From contig JAHHIH010000004.1 of NCBI GenBank assembly GCA_019358835.1, positions 124,001 to 188,000 of the forward strand: 64,000 nucleotides of DNA, given 5' to 3'. The notes beneath the pieces were generated by a model that had not been told where the DNA came from, did not search any database, and saw only the letters and a program-made list of their open reading frames with translations. The translations under genes and the position numbers were made by a program. Positions 1 to 9,200 of this stretch are shown here, piece by piece. Numbering within the stretch: the stretch's first letter is position 1; each line of letters opens with the position of its first letter. The stretch is from Tildeniella torsiva UHER 1998/13D (GTDB lineage Bacteria > Cyanobacteriota > Cyanobacteriia > Phormidesmidales > Phormidesmidaceae).

Positions 1-32
1 ATGAGCAGGAATATTCCCTAAAAGAAACCGAG

Positions 33-395
33 GTGAGGGAAGACAATCACATCCCCCCAACCGATCCGATTCTGTTCTTAGAGATCGAGGTCTCAGACGC
101 CTCAGACTTTACGGAAAAGGTATACATACAGGGTGTGCAGGTGGGCAATTACCGCATTCTGAGAGCACAGGGGTCTGCGGTGCCCAATACGATTGCCGCG
201 ATTTTGCTCCATATGCGCAATGAAACCGGCAAATTGCCCCACGCCTACTTCGGCTGGATTGAGGGCAACCCGATTCAGTACCTGCTGCGCTTTATTTTAT
301 TTGGAGAAGGCGATATTGCCGTGGTCACGCGGGAGGTGCTGCGCAAAGCCGAAAAATCGCCCAGGCGACGTCCGGTCATTCACGTGGGGGGTTAG
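33..395 (+). CDS. Hypothetical protein, 120 aa
   Basis: I do not recognise a family. The protein has a mixed alpha/beta look, with the segment VYIQGVQVGNYRI near residues 31-43 and a basic tail (KSPRRRP). The start is GTG at 33; an ATG at position 1 runs into a stop after six codons, so it is not the start of this gene. There is no signal peptide or membrane segment. The window begins just upstream, so operon context is unknown. The open frame is convergent with the secreted protein gene ending at 460, which supports it being a real gene, but only moderately. Confidence 0.5.
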   Translation: MREDNHIPPTDPILFLEIEVSDASDFTEKVYIQGVQVGNYRILRAQGSAVPNTIAAILLHMRNETGKLPHAYFGWIEGNPIQYLLRFILFGEGDIAVVTREVLRKAEKSPRRRPVIHVGG

Positions 396-459
396 GGGTT
401 TAGCTCGCGGGTGGAAGAGCCTATTCGCGTTAGGAGTTAGGGCTAGTGTTAGCTGGCAA

Positions 460-1023
460 CTAGGGCACTACCACAGGCGCGTCGTCTAACAGCTCGACTT
501 TGTAAAACAAAGAACTCGATTGAGACGGACAGCAGAGCGCATCCTCCGAGGTGTAGCGGTTAAACGAGGCGCTTAGATAGCCCTCTTGGTAGAGATTGAC
601 CGTGACCAAACTGCCATCGGTGCGGGCATCCATGGGGGTGGGCGACAGCGTGCCAGAGAAGGTGCCATCGGTAAACACAAACACCTGGTAGGCGGTGGGG
701 CGACACATGCCGTCGGCATTGGCCATACCGGTCACGATCGTAGTATCGCCAAAGATGTGGGCGGCTCCGGTCAGCGTCCAACCTGCCGCTTCGACCAGGG
801 CGTCTTCATAGAGGGCTCCTTGACGGGCGTTATCCAAACAGTTGGGCAGATTGCCGTCCCCTTCAAACACAGGAGTCTGGGGGATGGCCGCGTTGGGCGA
901 GTTCCAGTTGGTATCGCTGTCGAGCCAGACGCCGTTGGGCTCGGGTTGGGCGATCGCCAGAGGAGCCAGCAGCATTGACCCCACCACCAGAGAACTCGAC
1001 GCTAAAAAAGCAAAAAATCGCAT
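460..1023 (-). CDS. Secreted LppP/LprE-like protein
   Basis: A 187-residue exported protein. A hydrophobic signal peptide (about residues 1-25, ending ALAIAQ) is followed by a soluble domain. The C-terminal region reads ASFNRYTSEDALCCPSQSS then YKVEL, which matches the paired-cysteine pattern I associate with the LppP/LprE family of actinobacterial and cyanobacterial cell-surface proteins of unknown function. Cysteines at the centre (NCLDN, MCRPT) and the CC pair may form disulfides in the periplasm. There is no lipobox cysteine, so it is probably soluble and periplasmic or secreted rather than a lipoprotein. The ATG is at 1023. Function is unknown. Confidence 0.65.
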   Translation of the reverse strand: MRFFAFLASSSLVVGSMLLAPLAIAQPEPNGVWLDSDTNWNSPNAAIPQTPVFEGDGNLPNCLDNARQGALYEDALVEAAGWTLTGAAHIFGDTTIVTGMANADGMCRPTAYQVFVFTDGTFSGTLSPTPMDARTDGSLVTVNLYQEGYLSASFNRYTSEDALCCPSQSSSLFYKVELLDDAPVVVP

Positions 1024-1101
1024 AGTTAATCACCCTCAACCCACAAAAATGATTGTCTGTGGTCTGGCTTGGGGTGGCAATCGCTGTTGATGTTTCTTAG
1101 C

Positions 1102-1147
1102 TCAAAGCGTTGCAGCGTTTGAACGTTTGAACGTTGCAACGCTTTGA
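1102..1147. terminator. Inverted repeat between ynfA remnant and LppP/LprE-like gene
   Basis: A 13-bp perfect inverted repeat (TCAAAGCGTTGCA at 1102-1114, complement at 1135-1147) encloses 20 nt holding two copies of GTTTGAAC. It lies downstream of the minus-strand ynfA remnant and about 80 bp upstream of the next minus-strand gene. It could end the ynfA transcript or act as an operator. No clear T-run follows. Confidence 0.4.
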
Positions 1148-1179
1148 ATCAGACGCCTATAGCTATAAACCATCTACTT

Positions 1180-1495
1180 CTAGGATCGAGGAGCGTACAT
1201 CATGACCAAAACGCCGAGCAGCACCACCCAGCCGCCTAGCAGATCAAAGCGATCGGGTTTCACCTGGTCAACCAGCCAGCCCCACCCAATGGAAAGCACA
1301 ATAAACACGCCACCGTAGGCGGCATAGGCGCGGCCAAAATGGGTGGGTTGCTGCGCCATAAATTCCCAGAATGGCCACCCCCAGCACCGCCAGCCATAGG
1401 CTTTTGCCCTCCCGCAGCGCCAGCCACACCAGGTAGCCCCCGCCAATTTCGCACAGGCCCGCGAGGATAAAAAACAATAGAGATTTCACCATCAT
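1180..1495 (-). pseudogene. ynfA: YnfA/UPF0060 membrane protein, frameshifted
   Basis: Two overlapping minus-strand frames together spell a small four-helix inner-membrane protein of the YnfA/UPF0060 family. The first frame, from the ATG at 1495, gives [23 protein letters not shown] and continues to ILGIYG. The second frame carries the family C-terminal half, [20 protein letters not shown], and ends VMMYAPRS. The switch falls at about 1347-1366. Compared with the family pattern as I remember it (IYG, about four residues, then QP), some 11 nt seem to be missing there, which breaks the frame. Intact members are about 105-110 aa. It is likely nonfunctional unless this is a sequencing error. Confidence 0.75.
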
Positions 1496-1503
1496 GGTTG
1501 GCG

Positions 1504-2865
1504 CTACCCAGGCTGGACGGCAGCAGTCTGCGTTGGAGCGGGGGCACGTTTTTTGAACACAACCTTCAGCCCCGATCGCGGCCTCAGCGTTGGAATCGGC
1601 GTCATCTCTAGATTCTGGTCGGGCACCAGCTCCCAGGTGTAGTGGCGCAGCAGGTGGGCTGCCACCAGCTTGATTTCGAGCTGGGCAAAGGCCAGCCCCA
1701 GGCAGATGCGGGAGCCACCGCCAAAGCCCACCAGGCTAAAGTCGGCGCACTTGTGCTCGGCGCGCTCGGGGCTAAAGCGATCGGGATCAAAGCGGTTGGG
1801 GTCGGTGTAGAGGGTGCGATCGCGGTGGGCAGCATCAATTCTATACAGCGCCATCCACCCAGCGGGCACATGGTAGCCGTTAAACTCAAAGTCTTTGACC
1901 ACGCCGCGAAAGCCCCCGGCCACGGGTGGGTACAGCCGCTCAATCTCTTTGACAATCTGATCGAGGTAGGGCATCTGCCGAATTTGCTCTAGGGTGACAG
2001 CGTCGCTTGTCGCCATCAGCCGCGCCTGCTCCTGCCGCGCCTGTTCCCACACCTCGGGGTGCTGCGCCAGCGACATCACCAGCGAAGTCAGCATCGAGGT
2101 AGTGGTTTCGTGCCCGGCAAACAGCATCAGCAGCGCCTGGGCCTTGAGTTCTTCGAGACTGAGGCGGTTGCCCTCCTCGTCTTCGCTCTGCACCAGCAAG
2201 CCCAGGGCATCTTGGGTAGGCCTGGCCTGGCGCTCTTTCACCACCTGCTCGATGTGGTGCAGCAGCTGGTCACGCGCTTTGACGGCTTTGCCAAAGGGCG
2301 TCCAACCCCAGCGAATGGGTGGGGCAAACAGGCCATTGGTTAAATCGGCAAACCATGCCGACATCTGCGTGGTCTGGCTGCCCGGCTCACTACCCAGCAG
2401 CAGCGTACTGGCGATATCGAAGGTGAGCTGCTTCATCTCATCGAACCAGGTGAACTGGCCGAGAGCTTCCCATTTTTGGGCGTAGCGCTCGGTGAGGCTC
2501 TGCATAGTTTCCACATACCCAGCCAGGGCTGGGCCGTGGAAGGCAGGCATCAGCAGCTTGCGGTTGCGGCGGTGCTCTTCACCTTCCTGCAAAAACAGCG
2601 ACTCGCCCAAAAGCTGTTTGAATGTGCCGGGCCACCCTTCCTTCCAAGAGAAGCTGTCCATATTGGTGGAGAGCACAAATTGGTTGGCCTCTGCCCCCAT
2701 GAGCACCACCGTGGGTCGGCCCAGCAGGCGCGTCTTGAAGATCGCGCCGTACTTGGCTTGGCGCTTGCGGGCAAACTCGCGGTCAAACAAAAAGTTAAGG
2801 GTTTCGCCCACAACTGGCAGGCCAAAACTTCCGGGGGGCAGCGGAGCAGGGGTAGAAGCAACCAT
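1504..2865 (-). CDS. Cytochrome P450, CYP120-like
   Basis: A 453-aa class P450 monooxygenase. Visible landmarks are a proline-rich N-terminus ([16 protein letters not shown]), the I-helix AGHETTT, the K-helix ExxR (EIER), and the heme-binding loop [10 protein letters not shown] with the thiolate Cys at residue 388. The pattern is closest to cyanobacterial CYP120, whose Synechocystis member hydroxylates retinoids; the substrate here is not shown. I chose the ATG at 2865 (MVASTPAP) because it gives the usual family length; the frame stays open to 2931 without homologous-looking sequence. No dedicated ferredoxin or reductase gene is adjacent. It ends 9 nt from the ynfA remnant, so the two may be co-transcribed. 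Confidence 0.9.
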   Translation of the reverse strand: MVASTPAPLPPGSFGLPVVGETLNFLFDREFARKRQAKYGAIFKTRLLGRPTVVLMGAEANQFVLSTNMDSFSWKEGWPGTFKQLLGESLFLQEGEEHRRNRKLLMPAFHGPALAGYVETMQSLTERYAQKWEALGQFTWFDEMKQLTFDIASTLLLGSEPGSQTTQMSAWFADLTNGLFAPPIRWGWTPFGKAVKARDQLLHHIEQVVKERQARPTQDALGLLVQSEDEEGNRLSLEELKAQALLMLFAGHETTTSMLTSLVMSLAQHPEVWEQARQEQARLMATSDAVTLEQIRQMPYLDQIVKEIERLYPPVAGGFRGVVKDFEFNGYHVPAGWMALYRIDAAHRDRTLYTDPNRFDPDRFSPERAEHKCADFSLVGFGGGSRICLGLAFAQLEIKLVAAHLLRHYTWELVPDQNLEMTPIPTLRPRSGLKVVFKKRAPAPTQTAAVQPG

Positions 2866-3015
2866 AGGCAGCGGTGGAATGCAGTGGCCTAAAACCGATC
2901 GCGAAGACTGGCCAAGACCAGTCCCCAGCATAAATGCATTCTAGAGTAGCGCGACGCTGCGATCGCACGCCTCAGGCAATCCCAGCTCTAACCCCAGCAG
3001 AGCGCTGCGATGCCC

Positions 3016-3219
3016 CTAGCTGGCAGGAGTTATCTTGTGCCCAGCGGCAGTAATGAGTTGCTTAAAGGTTTCTTCTGAAGCGGTAGAGTCAATCGTGACG
3101 GTTTTAGCCTGGGAATTGATGTCAACATTGGCCTCAGGTTCAGAGGTCAAAATCAGGTCTTTTAGCTCTTGCGCCGACTTTTGATCGCCCAGCGTCGAAA
3201 CTTGGAACGTCAAGGACAT
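3016..3219 (-). CDS. HMA-like small protein lacking CxxC
   Basis: A 67-aa protein with the beta-alpha-beta-beta-alpha-beta spacing of heavy-metal-associated (HMA) copper-chaperone domains: an MSLTFQVSTL strand, a helix, the paired strands ANVDINSQAKTVTID, a helix EETFKQLITAAGHKI. The metal-binding MxCxxC loop is absent: the equivalent stretch reads TLGDQKSAQ, with no cysteine in the mature protein. The start ATG at 3219 is preceded by GGAGAG; the longer frame to 3333 is not supported. It may be a degenerate or regulatory HMA domain rather than a copper carrier. Confidence 0.65.
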   Translation of the reverse strand: MSLTFQVSTLGDQKSAQELKDLILTSEPEANVDINSQAKTVTIDSTASEETFKQLITAAGHKITPAS

Positions 3220-3342
3220 ACTGATCTCTCCACTTCTACGTCCACACTCTAGGGGGCGCATAGCAACGCTGCCGTCTGTAGAAGGGCTTATTCTTAGCAA
3301 GAAGGGGCGATCGCATTCGTTCCGCCAGCTCATTTCAGAACC

Positions 3343-3672
3343 ATGCTGCTGATTGGCATCAGGCTATTGCACACGGCGGTGGTGGTGGTTATGGTCACCG
3401 CCATTCTCTTTTTGCTGTACTGCGGTTTTGCTAACGATCTGTCGCGGTGGACGGCGATCGCCTTCGCTATTGTTGCTGTAGAAGTGGTGATCTACATCGG
3501 CAACGGCTGGCGCTGCCCTCTCAGAACCCTCGCCGAAAACCTAACTCCAGCCGGGCAACCGGTACAGGATATTTACCTTCCTGACTGGTTGGCGGCTCGG
3601 GTGGTAGGCCTCTCGACCCCGCTGCTGGGAGTGGCCTGCCTGCTCCTGTTAGCCCGCCTGCTCCTGAACTAA
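3343..3672 (+). CDS. Conserved membrane protein, three predicted helices
   Basis: A 109-aa hydrophobic protein. Membrane segments are visible at about residues 8-27, 35-52 and 87-107. The loop between helices two and three (GNGWRCPLRTLAENLTPAG, then DIYLPDWLA) is polar and looks conserved-type. I do not assign a function. It is transcribed divergently from the HMA-like gene, whose start is 124 bp away, so the two share an upstream region. Confidence 0.6.
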   Translation: MLLIGIRLLHTAVVVVMVTAILFLLYCGFANDLSRWTAIAFAIVAVEVVIYIGNGWRCPLRTLAENLTPAGQPVQDIYLPDWLAARVVGLSTPLLGVACLLLLARLLLN

Positions 3673-3750
3673 ACCTGATCCAAATCTAGAAGGAGAGTTC
3701 TGTCGGTGAGAAAACTACAGCTCCCGATCTGGACTCGGTCTAGCGCTGGC

Positions 3751-4767
3751 CTAGCTCAGTACCGGCGGCAATTCTTCACCCTTATAGTCGCGGGTGGGCA
3801 CCGGGAAACCGCAGGCGGTACCGTCTTGGTGAACCACTTCGTCGTCCCAGGGCAGGCGGTAACGCTCTTTCACCATGTCTTTCATGTAGGTGTAGGGGCA
3901 GTCTTGGGCACCGCCTTTGACCGCCACATAGCCGCGATGGCCAAACTGGTAGATGTTGTTCTCCACACCCCAGTGAATGCGGGCCTCGCGCACCAGGTCG
4001 GGACGCACCTCAGCGGTGATAATTTCGTCGGGGCGGTGGCTACCCATGACGATGGGAGTGCCGTCGAAGTTGACGATCATGCCCTCGCCCATGGAGTCGA
4101 AGCTGCCGTCGCTGCCGCACATGCACACAGAGGCCGTCACCATCAGGTTGCAAAAGGCGTTGGCCTGGTTGGTGATCTGCCACGAGTGGCGAATGGGGGC
4201 GGTATAGCCCGCCGTGCGAATCATGATCTCGGCCCCCTTGTAGGCGCATTCGCGGGCCATTTCGGGGAACATACCGTCGTGGCAGATGATCAGCGCCAGT
4301 TTGCTGCCATTGGGGCCGTCACAGACCGGAATGCCCACGTTTCCCGGTTCCCACGGCTCTACAGGAATCCAGGGATGAAGCTTGCGGTAGTAGAGCTTGA
4401 TTGCGCCCTGGTTATCGATAATCAGGCCACTGTTGTAGGGGTAGCCCTCGGGGTTGTACTCCATGATCGAGAAGCAGCCCCAGATGTCGTTGTCGATGCA
4501 GGCCTGGCGAAAGGCGGTGACCTCAGGGCCATCCAGACTACACATAATGGCGGGGTTAGTGTCCATCGACAGCCCGTGGAGCGAATACTCGGGGAACACC
4601 ACCAGATCCATCGAGGGCAGGTTGCGGCGGGCTTTGGCGACCATCTCGCAGATGCGCTGGGTTTGGGCGGCGAGGTCGTCGGGGGTGACAACGTTGGGCA
4701 GTTGCAGCTGCACCATGCCCAGCACTACACCGTTGGGAGATTTATTTAAGCCACCAAGTCCACTCAT
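3751..4767 (-). CDS. amiF: Formamidase
   Basis: A 338-aa nitrilase-superfamily enzyme that would hydrolyse formamide to formate and ammonia, a nitrogen-scavenging step in the cytoplasm. The catalytic triad is visible: Glu60 in FPEYS, Lys129 in YYRKLHPW and Cys162 in ICHDG. The N-terminus (MSGLGGLNKSPNG) and the segments GLSMDTNPA, HWGVENNIYQFGHRGYVA and MKDMVKERYRLPW match AmiF-type formamidases rather than short-chain aliphatic amidases, though the two are close relatives and the substrate is inferred. Length is typical (about 335 aa). It is monocistronic: the neighbours on both sides are not obviously related. Confidence 0.88.
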   Translation of the reverse strand: MSGLGGLNKSPNGVVLGMVQLQLPNVVTPDDLAAQTQRICEMVAKARRNLPSMDLVVFPEYSLHGLSMDTNPAIMCSLDGPEVTAFRQACIDNDIWGCFSIMEYNPEGYPYNSGLIIDNQGAIKLYYRKLHPWIPVEPWEPGNVGIPVCDGPNGSKLALIICHDGMFPEMARECAYKGAEIMIRTAGYTAPIRHSWQITNQANAFCNLMVTASVCMCGSDGSFDSMGEGMIVNFDGTPIVMGSHRPDEIITAEVRPDLVREARIHWGVENNIYQFGHRGYVAVKGGAQDCPYTYMKDMVKERYRLPWDDEVVHQDGTACGFPVPTRDYKGEELPPVLS

Positions 4768-4846
4768 GATTCTCTCTCTGGAACAACCTGACTCGAAAGT
4801 CGTGTAGCACTATAGGGCGATCGCGCCACAACGACGGTGTTCGATA

Positions 4847-5245
4847 TTACGGTAACGGGATCAGGGACAAGACAACCTCGTAAATGCCTTCTGCTACAGC
4901 GAGAGCCTGTTCAAATTCTGCCTGGCTGGGCTCATCTGCAAAACCTGGATAGCGGTACATGCGGGCATAGGGCGTTAAAACGATGCCTGCCTCAACCCAG
5001 TTCTCAAACTCTTGAGCGTAGGGTATTGCTGTTCTAATCAACAGCTCAACGTCGTGGGTGCGATCGATGTCATGATCGCAAAAGGTCAAGTATCCCTTAA
5101 TGGCCTTTTCTGCGGCTTGTTGACAGTGATAAATGGCCGTATCTAGCAGCGGTGGAGTAGCAGTTGCTAAGACCTGCGCTGAGGCTAAGTCATGCTGCGC
5201 CTTGGTCAGCCAACTTTGCACTAGCTGAGTCTTGGCACCGGTCAT
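4847..5245 (-). CDS. HEPN-domain protein, partner of adjacent nucleotidyltransferase
   Basis: A 132-aa all-helical HEPN protein. The signature is YHCQQAAEKAIKGYL near residues 39-53, followed by RTHDVELL. This resembles the HEPN group that pairs with MNT-type nucleotidyltransferases. The RX4-6H ribonuclease motif of toxic HEPN proteins is not evident in the C-terminal half (the stretch YARMYRYPG has no following His), so nuclease activity is doubtful. Its start lies 56 bp inside the upstream nucleotidyltransferase gene, implying translational coupling. Such pairs are annotated as toxin-antitoxin modules, but the role here is inferred. Confidence 0.8.
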   Translation of the reverse strand: MTGAKTQLVQSWLTKAQHDLASAQVLATATPPLLDTAIYHCQQAAEKAIKGYLTFCDHDIDRTHDVELLIRTAIPYAQEFENWVEAGIVLTPYARMYRYPGFADEPSQAEFEQALAVAEGIYEVVLSLIPLP

Positions 5246-5558
5246 AGAGCACCTTTCCTTGACGGGCTACTTTGTACTCCAATGACGATCGCACCGCTTG
5301 CCACCGGTCAAACTCCTCTCGGGTTCTGACTACCACATCTTTGGCAATGCCCAAGCCACTCAGGCAATGATGCCCTAGTACAGAGCGCTGGTAGTCTGAG
5401 AGGCCGCTCTCGCGCACAATCACCATCAAATCGACATCGCTATCTGCTGTTGGCTCTCCCCAGGCATAGGAGCCAAACAAAATCACCTGCTCGGGCTGAA
5501 ACTGACCCACTAGTCGATGGGTAATCAATTGAAGCAGATCGTCAGGAATGAGTTGCAC
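5190..5558 (-). CDS. MNT-family nucleotidyltransferase
   Basis: A 122-aa minimal nucleotidyltransferase. The Pol-beta-type active site GSYAWGEPTADSDVD (GS, ten residues, DxD) sits near residues 29-43, and a third acidic position is likely in KDVVV. In characterised MNT-HEPN modules this protein is the antitoxin and adenylylates its HEPN partner. It overlaps the downstream HEPN gene by 56 bp and starts 27 bp after the UPF0175 gene, so the three probably form one minus-strand operon. Confidence 0.85.
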   Translation of the reverse strand: MQLIPDDLLQLITHRLVGQFQPEQVILFGSYAWGEPTADSDVDLMVIVRESGLSDYQRSVLGHHCLSGLGIAKDVVVRTREEFDRWQAVRSSLEYKVARQGKVLYDRCQDSASAKLADQGAA

Positions 5559-5585
5559 TATACAAAAGATGTATTGGAAACGGCT

Positions 5586-5837
5586 TCAGGCAAGGCTTTC
5601 CTCTAGATCCAACAGCTCAGATTCGAGCGGGAAAACCTTGTATTTGTTGAGGTTTGACAGAAACTCGACCCGCGACATGTCAGCTAGCTCGGCTGCTCGA
5701 CCAGAGGATAAGCGCCCTAATTCATACAGCTTAACTGCCGCTAAAACCCGTAGCTCCTGGGCAAAGGTAGCTTCGTCAATGCCATCAGCCAGAAAGACGG
5801 CTTCGGGAATGTCGATGACGATCTGCCGAGTGATCAT
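5586..5837 (-). CDS. UPF0175 family protein (putative antitoxin)
   Basis: An 83-aa protein with the UPF0175 pattern: a short beta strand (RQIVIDIPE), then FAQELRVLAAVKLYELGRLSSGRAAELADMSRVEFL, which resembles a helix-turn-helix, then a short tail. Members are small DNA-binding-like proteins often found in toxin-antitoxin loci beside PIN-domain proteins. Here the downstream partners are MNT and HEPN instead. I prefer the ATG at 5837, preceded by AGGAACG, over an upstream TTG at 5855. Confidence 0.8.
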   Translation of the reverse strand: MITRQIVIDIPEAVFLADGIDEATFAQELRVLAAVKLYELGRLSSGRAAELADMSRVEFLSNLNKYKVFPLESELLDLEESLA

Positions 5838-6215
5838 AGCTGACGTTCCTTGCAAGGTGCCGATCGCAGTCTTAAATTTTTTGATCTTAGCTTAGGGATG
5901 CAGGGCATTGGCTCACTAGCCTTTGCCAGCCCTGGAATACCGCCCTGCCGTCAGCGAGGGTTAAGCCGAGTAGCTCAAATTTTGGCAGCGGCTTCGCTAC
6001 TGCACCACTGCCAGGGGTGGCACATCACGCCACGGTGTAGGCAGTAATCATCGCGGCTGGTGAGGCAGATCACCAGACTAATCCCGCAGTTTCACGGTTC
6101 CTCTCTGTAGTTTCTCCTGCGTTCCCCCCAAAACGGCCTAGGGATAGTTGACCCAGCACCTCGTTTGGGCGCGACTCTCGGGCCAGACTGCGCAAACCCC
6201 CAGGAGAACCTTTCC
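5838..6215. other. Intergenic region before the giant gene
   Basis: This 378-bp gap separates the divergent UPF0175 gene and the giant LamG gene, so it should hold both promoters. I see no convincing gene or strong hairpin. An AGGAGAAC ribosome-binding site at about 6202-6209 fixes the giant gene start at 6216. Confidence 0.5.
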
Positions 6216-9200
6216 ATGACTGCTCAAGCCCCCGTTTTAGAAAGCTTTATCAAGCGCTATAGCGATCGCAACTATCGCTACCCCGTGCTGGTGCGCCACC
6301 AGGGCACCGTGATTGCCCTGGCAATGGATGACCAGCGCCGCATTTATTATTCCGTGCTGAATCTCAATGGTCAGGGCGATTCCCTCGACGTGAATGGCTG
6401 GGCCGATCAGCCCCAGGAGCTGGAGTTTCCTAAAGAAATTGCCGAAGTGGGTTTTGGCCTGGCCGACCAGCTGCTGCTGCCGACGGTGAAGAAGGGCAGC
6501 CGCACGCCGGTCGATGCCGGTGTGGTGGTAGTCGACAACGAAGAAGATAAGTTTCTTTCCAGAACCGCGCGGCTGACAGCGGATGCCCCGTTTCAGGCGA
6601 TGTCGGACGGGCGGTTTGTGTATGTGTTTCGCCAGGCGATCGCGGCCAGCCACCCCGACCAAATCACCGTTGAAGGCCCCGAAAAACGCCAGATCCCCAT
6701 CGTAGACTCGACCCTGCTGGTCGATCGCTTCGTGCTGTCGGGTGCGTCGGGGGCGGCCCAGGCTGGGGAAGCTGCCCCGGTGCCGCAGCTCAAGCTGAAT
6801 TTAGAGGTGCGCTTTCGCCGCAGCCGCAGCAAGACTCGGCCCCAGAGCACCAAAGACAGCCTGGGCGCGCGCGACATGCAGGATCAGCCCTTTTTTGAAC
6901 CCACCCAGGAGCTGTCGTTTATTCGCAATTTGCAGGAGGGGCGGTTTTCGATCGTGCTGCTGCCCACCACCATTGCCGAGGTATCGCGCTGGCAGATTTT
7001 TGCCTTTAACAGCGCCACGGGGCTGATTGATGCTTACAACGTGGAGCGATCGCTGGAAGGACTGTTCAATACCCGTGGTACTCAGGCGACGACGACCGAT
7101 GCTGCCGAGACCGCGCTGAACTTTAGCCAGGAGAGCGATCATGTGGTGCTGGCCCCAGGGGTTCGCCTCGGTCAGGGCTTCAGCCAGGAGGCGTGGATTT
7201 TTCCCCGCGTTACCGCGCCGGAGCCGGGGGAGGCGCTAGAGCAGGCTCTGTTGGGGAATGACGATAAGACCGCCACGGCTCCACCCTCGATCTGGATTGT
7301 GGACAACCGCCGGGTGCGGGTGGGCTTTGGCGATGGCGCGGAGTTCCATTCGTTTATCACTGGGGAAGTGCTGCGATCGAACCAGTGGAACCATCTGGCG
7401 GTGGTGTTTAGCAACGACCCTGACGATGCGGGCTATCACCTCTACGTCAACGGCCTGCCCGTGGATGTGCGGCAGGAAGGCACTGGCACCAGCGTCGGCA
7501 AGCTGCCGGTGGATACGGCCATCACCCTGATCGGTGCGCCCAGCCACAGCTTTGCTGGCCTGATCGACGAGATCCGCCTGTGGAGTCGGCCCCGCTCGGA
7601 GCGGGAGATTCGCAGCGATCGCAGCCTCCGCCTCTCGGGTCACGAGCTGGGGCTGGCGGCCTACTGGCGGCTCGACGAAGGCTCTGGCCACGAAATTTTT
7701 GACCAGACCGGCAACCACGCCCCCGGCACAATATCCGCTGGCTTTGCCGTCCACGCCTGGATGACCTCCGACGCACCGATTGGCGAAAATGCCGGGGTCA
7801 GCCGCGACAGCTTCCGCTTTGAGGGCCGCACCGTCGAGTCGGGCATTGCCTCGCTGCTCTACTTCCAGCAGGAGGAGGCCCGCACCGGCTACGACCAGCA
7901 GGCCAAGCCCCTGCGCCAGGGGGCGCGGGTAATGCTAGCGGTGGCAACCCAGGCCGCTGGGCCGGGCGCTGACCCACGCAAAGAGATTGCCACCCTTGAC
8001 TTTGGTGTGTCTTCCAACGGTCGGTTGGCCAAAGTTGCCGACAACTTGCAGCTCAAGCCCGTGGCAGTGGAGCGCGACGGCGACCCGGTAGATGTAATCG
8101 CGGAACTGGCCCAAATTCAGGCCATTCAGCAGGTGATTGACGCCACCCTGAGCGCAGACGACACCGCCGATGTCAGTGCTGAGCTGGCTCAGATCGAGGT
8201 GTTGCAGGCCACTATTAGCCAAAAACAGCAGGCGACTCGCACCGTGGATGTCAACGCCGAACTCGATCGCATTGGCACCTTGCAGGGGGCCATCACCCAA
8301 AAGACCCAGCGCGTGACCACCCTGAGCGAGGAAATTGACTACCTCAATCGGGTGTTTAGGATTGTGGATGACGCCATTGCCAACCGCAGCACTGTACTTA
8401 CCGTTCCGGCAGGAAGTTTGGATAGCCTCAATCTGTCGGCCAAGCTCAGCCGTCTGCGCGAACTGCGCAACCTCCAGGCGAACGGTCAGCAGGAGCTTCA
8501 GCAGCTGCTAGACTTTTTGCGCAATGCTCGGGTCACCCTGCACGAGCACGCTAGCTTTGGTGGGCGATCGCTGCCCTTTGGGCTGAATGCCATTGGCAAC
8601 AGCTTTTCGCCCCGCTTTGTGGGCTATACCCAGCTCAATCAGCACAACTTCAACGATCTGATCAGCAGCATTGGCATTTCGGCCTTTGTTCGCGTGGATC
8701 GTGGGTCGCAGTTAATTCTCCCAGCGCTGCAAGTCACCGTCTTTGAGCATGCCAACCGCAACAGCGGTCAGCGGGGGTTTGTGCATACCTTTGCCGAAAC
8801 CACGGCCTTTGTCGGGCGCGATTTTAACGATCGCATCTCCAGCTTAGAAATTTCTGAAAACCCAGCCTTCCGCAGCCACCGCGATGCGCTCCAGCGATCG
8901 CTCGACTCCCTGGCTACCGACCTGGCCACCCTGCTGGGCGAACTGACCACCATTCGCACCGATATCGAAACCCTGCGCACCGATTTAGACGGCCAGCGGC
9001 GAGAGATTGAGCAGGCTGTGACCAGCGATCGCACCGCCCTGACCGCCCTGCAAAACCTGCTGAATAAAGGGTTCGCCGCCACCATGCCCCTGGTGCACAG
9101 CGATGCCAGCGGCCTGTCGGTGGCGGGCGGGCTGCTCACCTTTGCCTGGTCAGACGACACCCCGCTGCTGTTCGACAGCGCCGTGGGCAACGTGGCGATG

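Noticed and set aside
3706-4749. Long open frame of 347 codons on the + strand opposite the formamidase gene
   Set aside because: It is the mirror of the strongly supported formamidase frame; its translation is Ala/Val/His-rich shadow sequence without family motifs.
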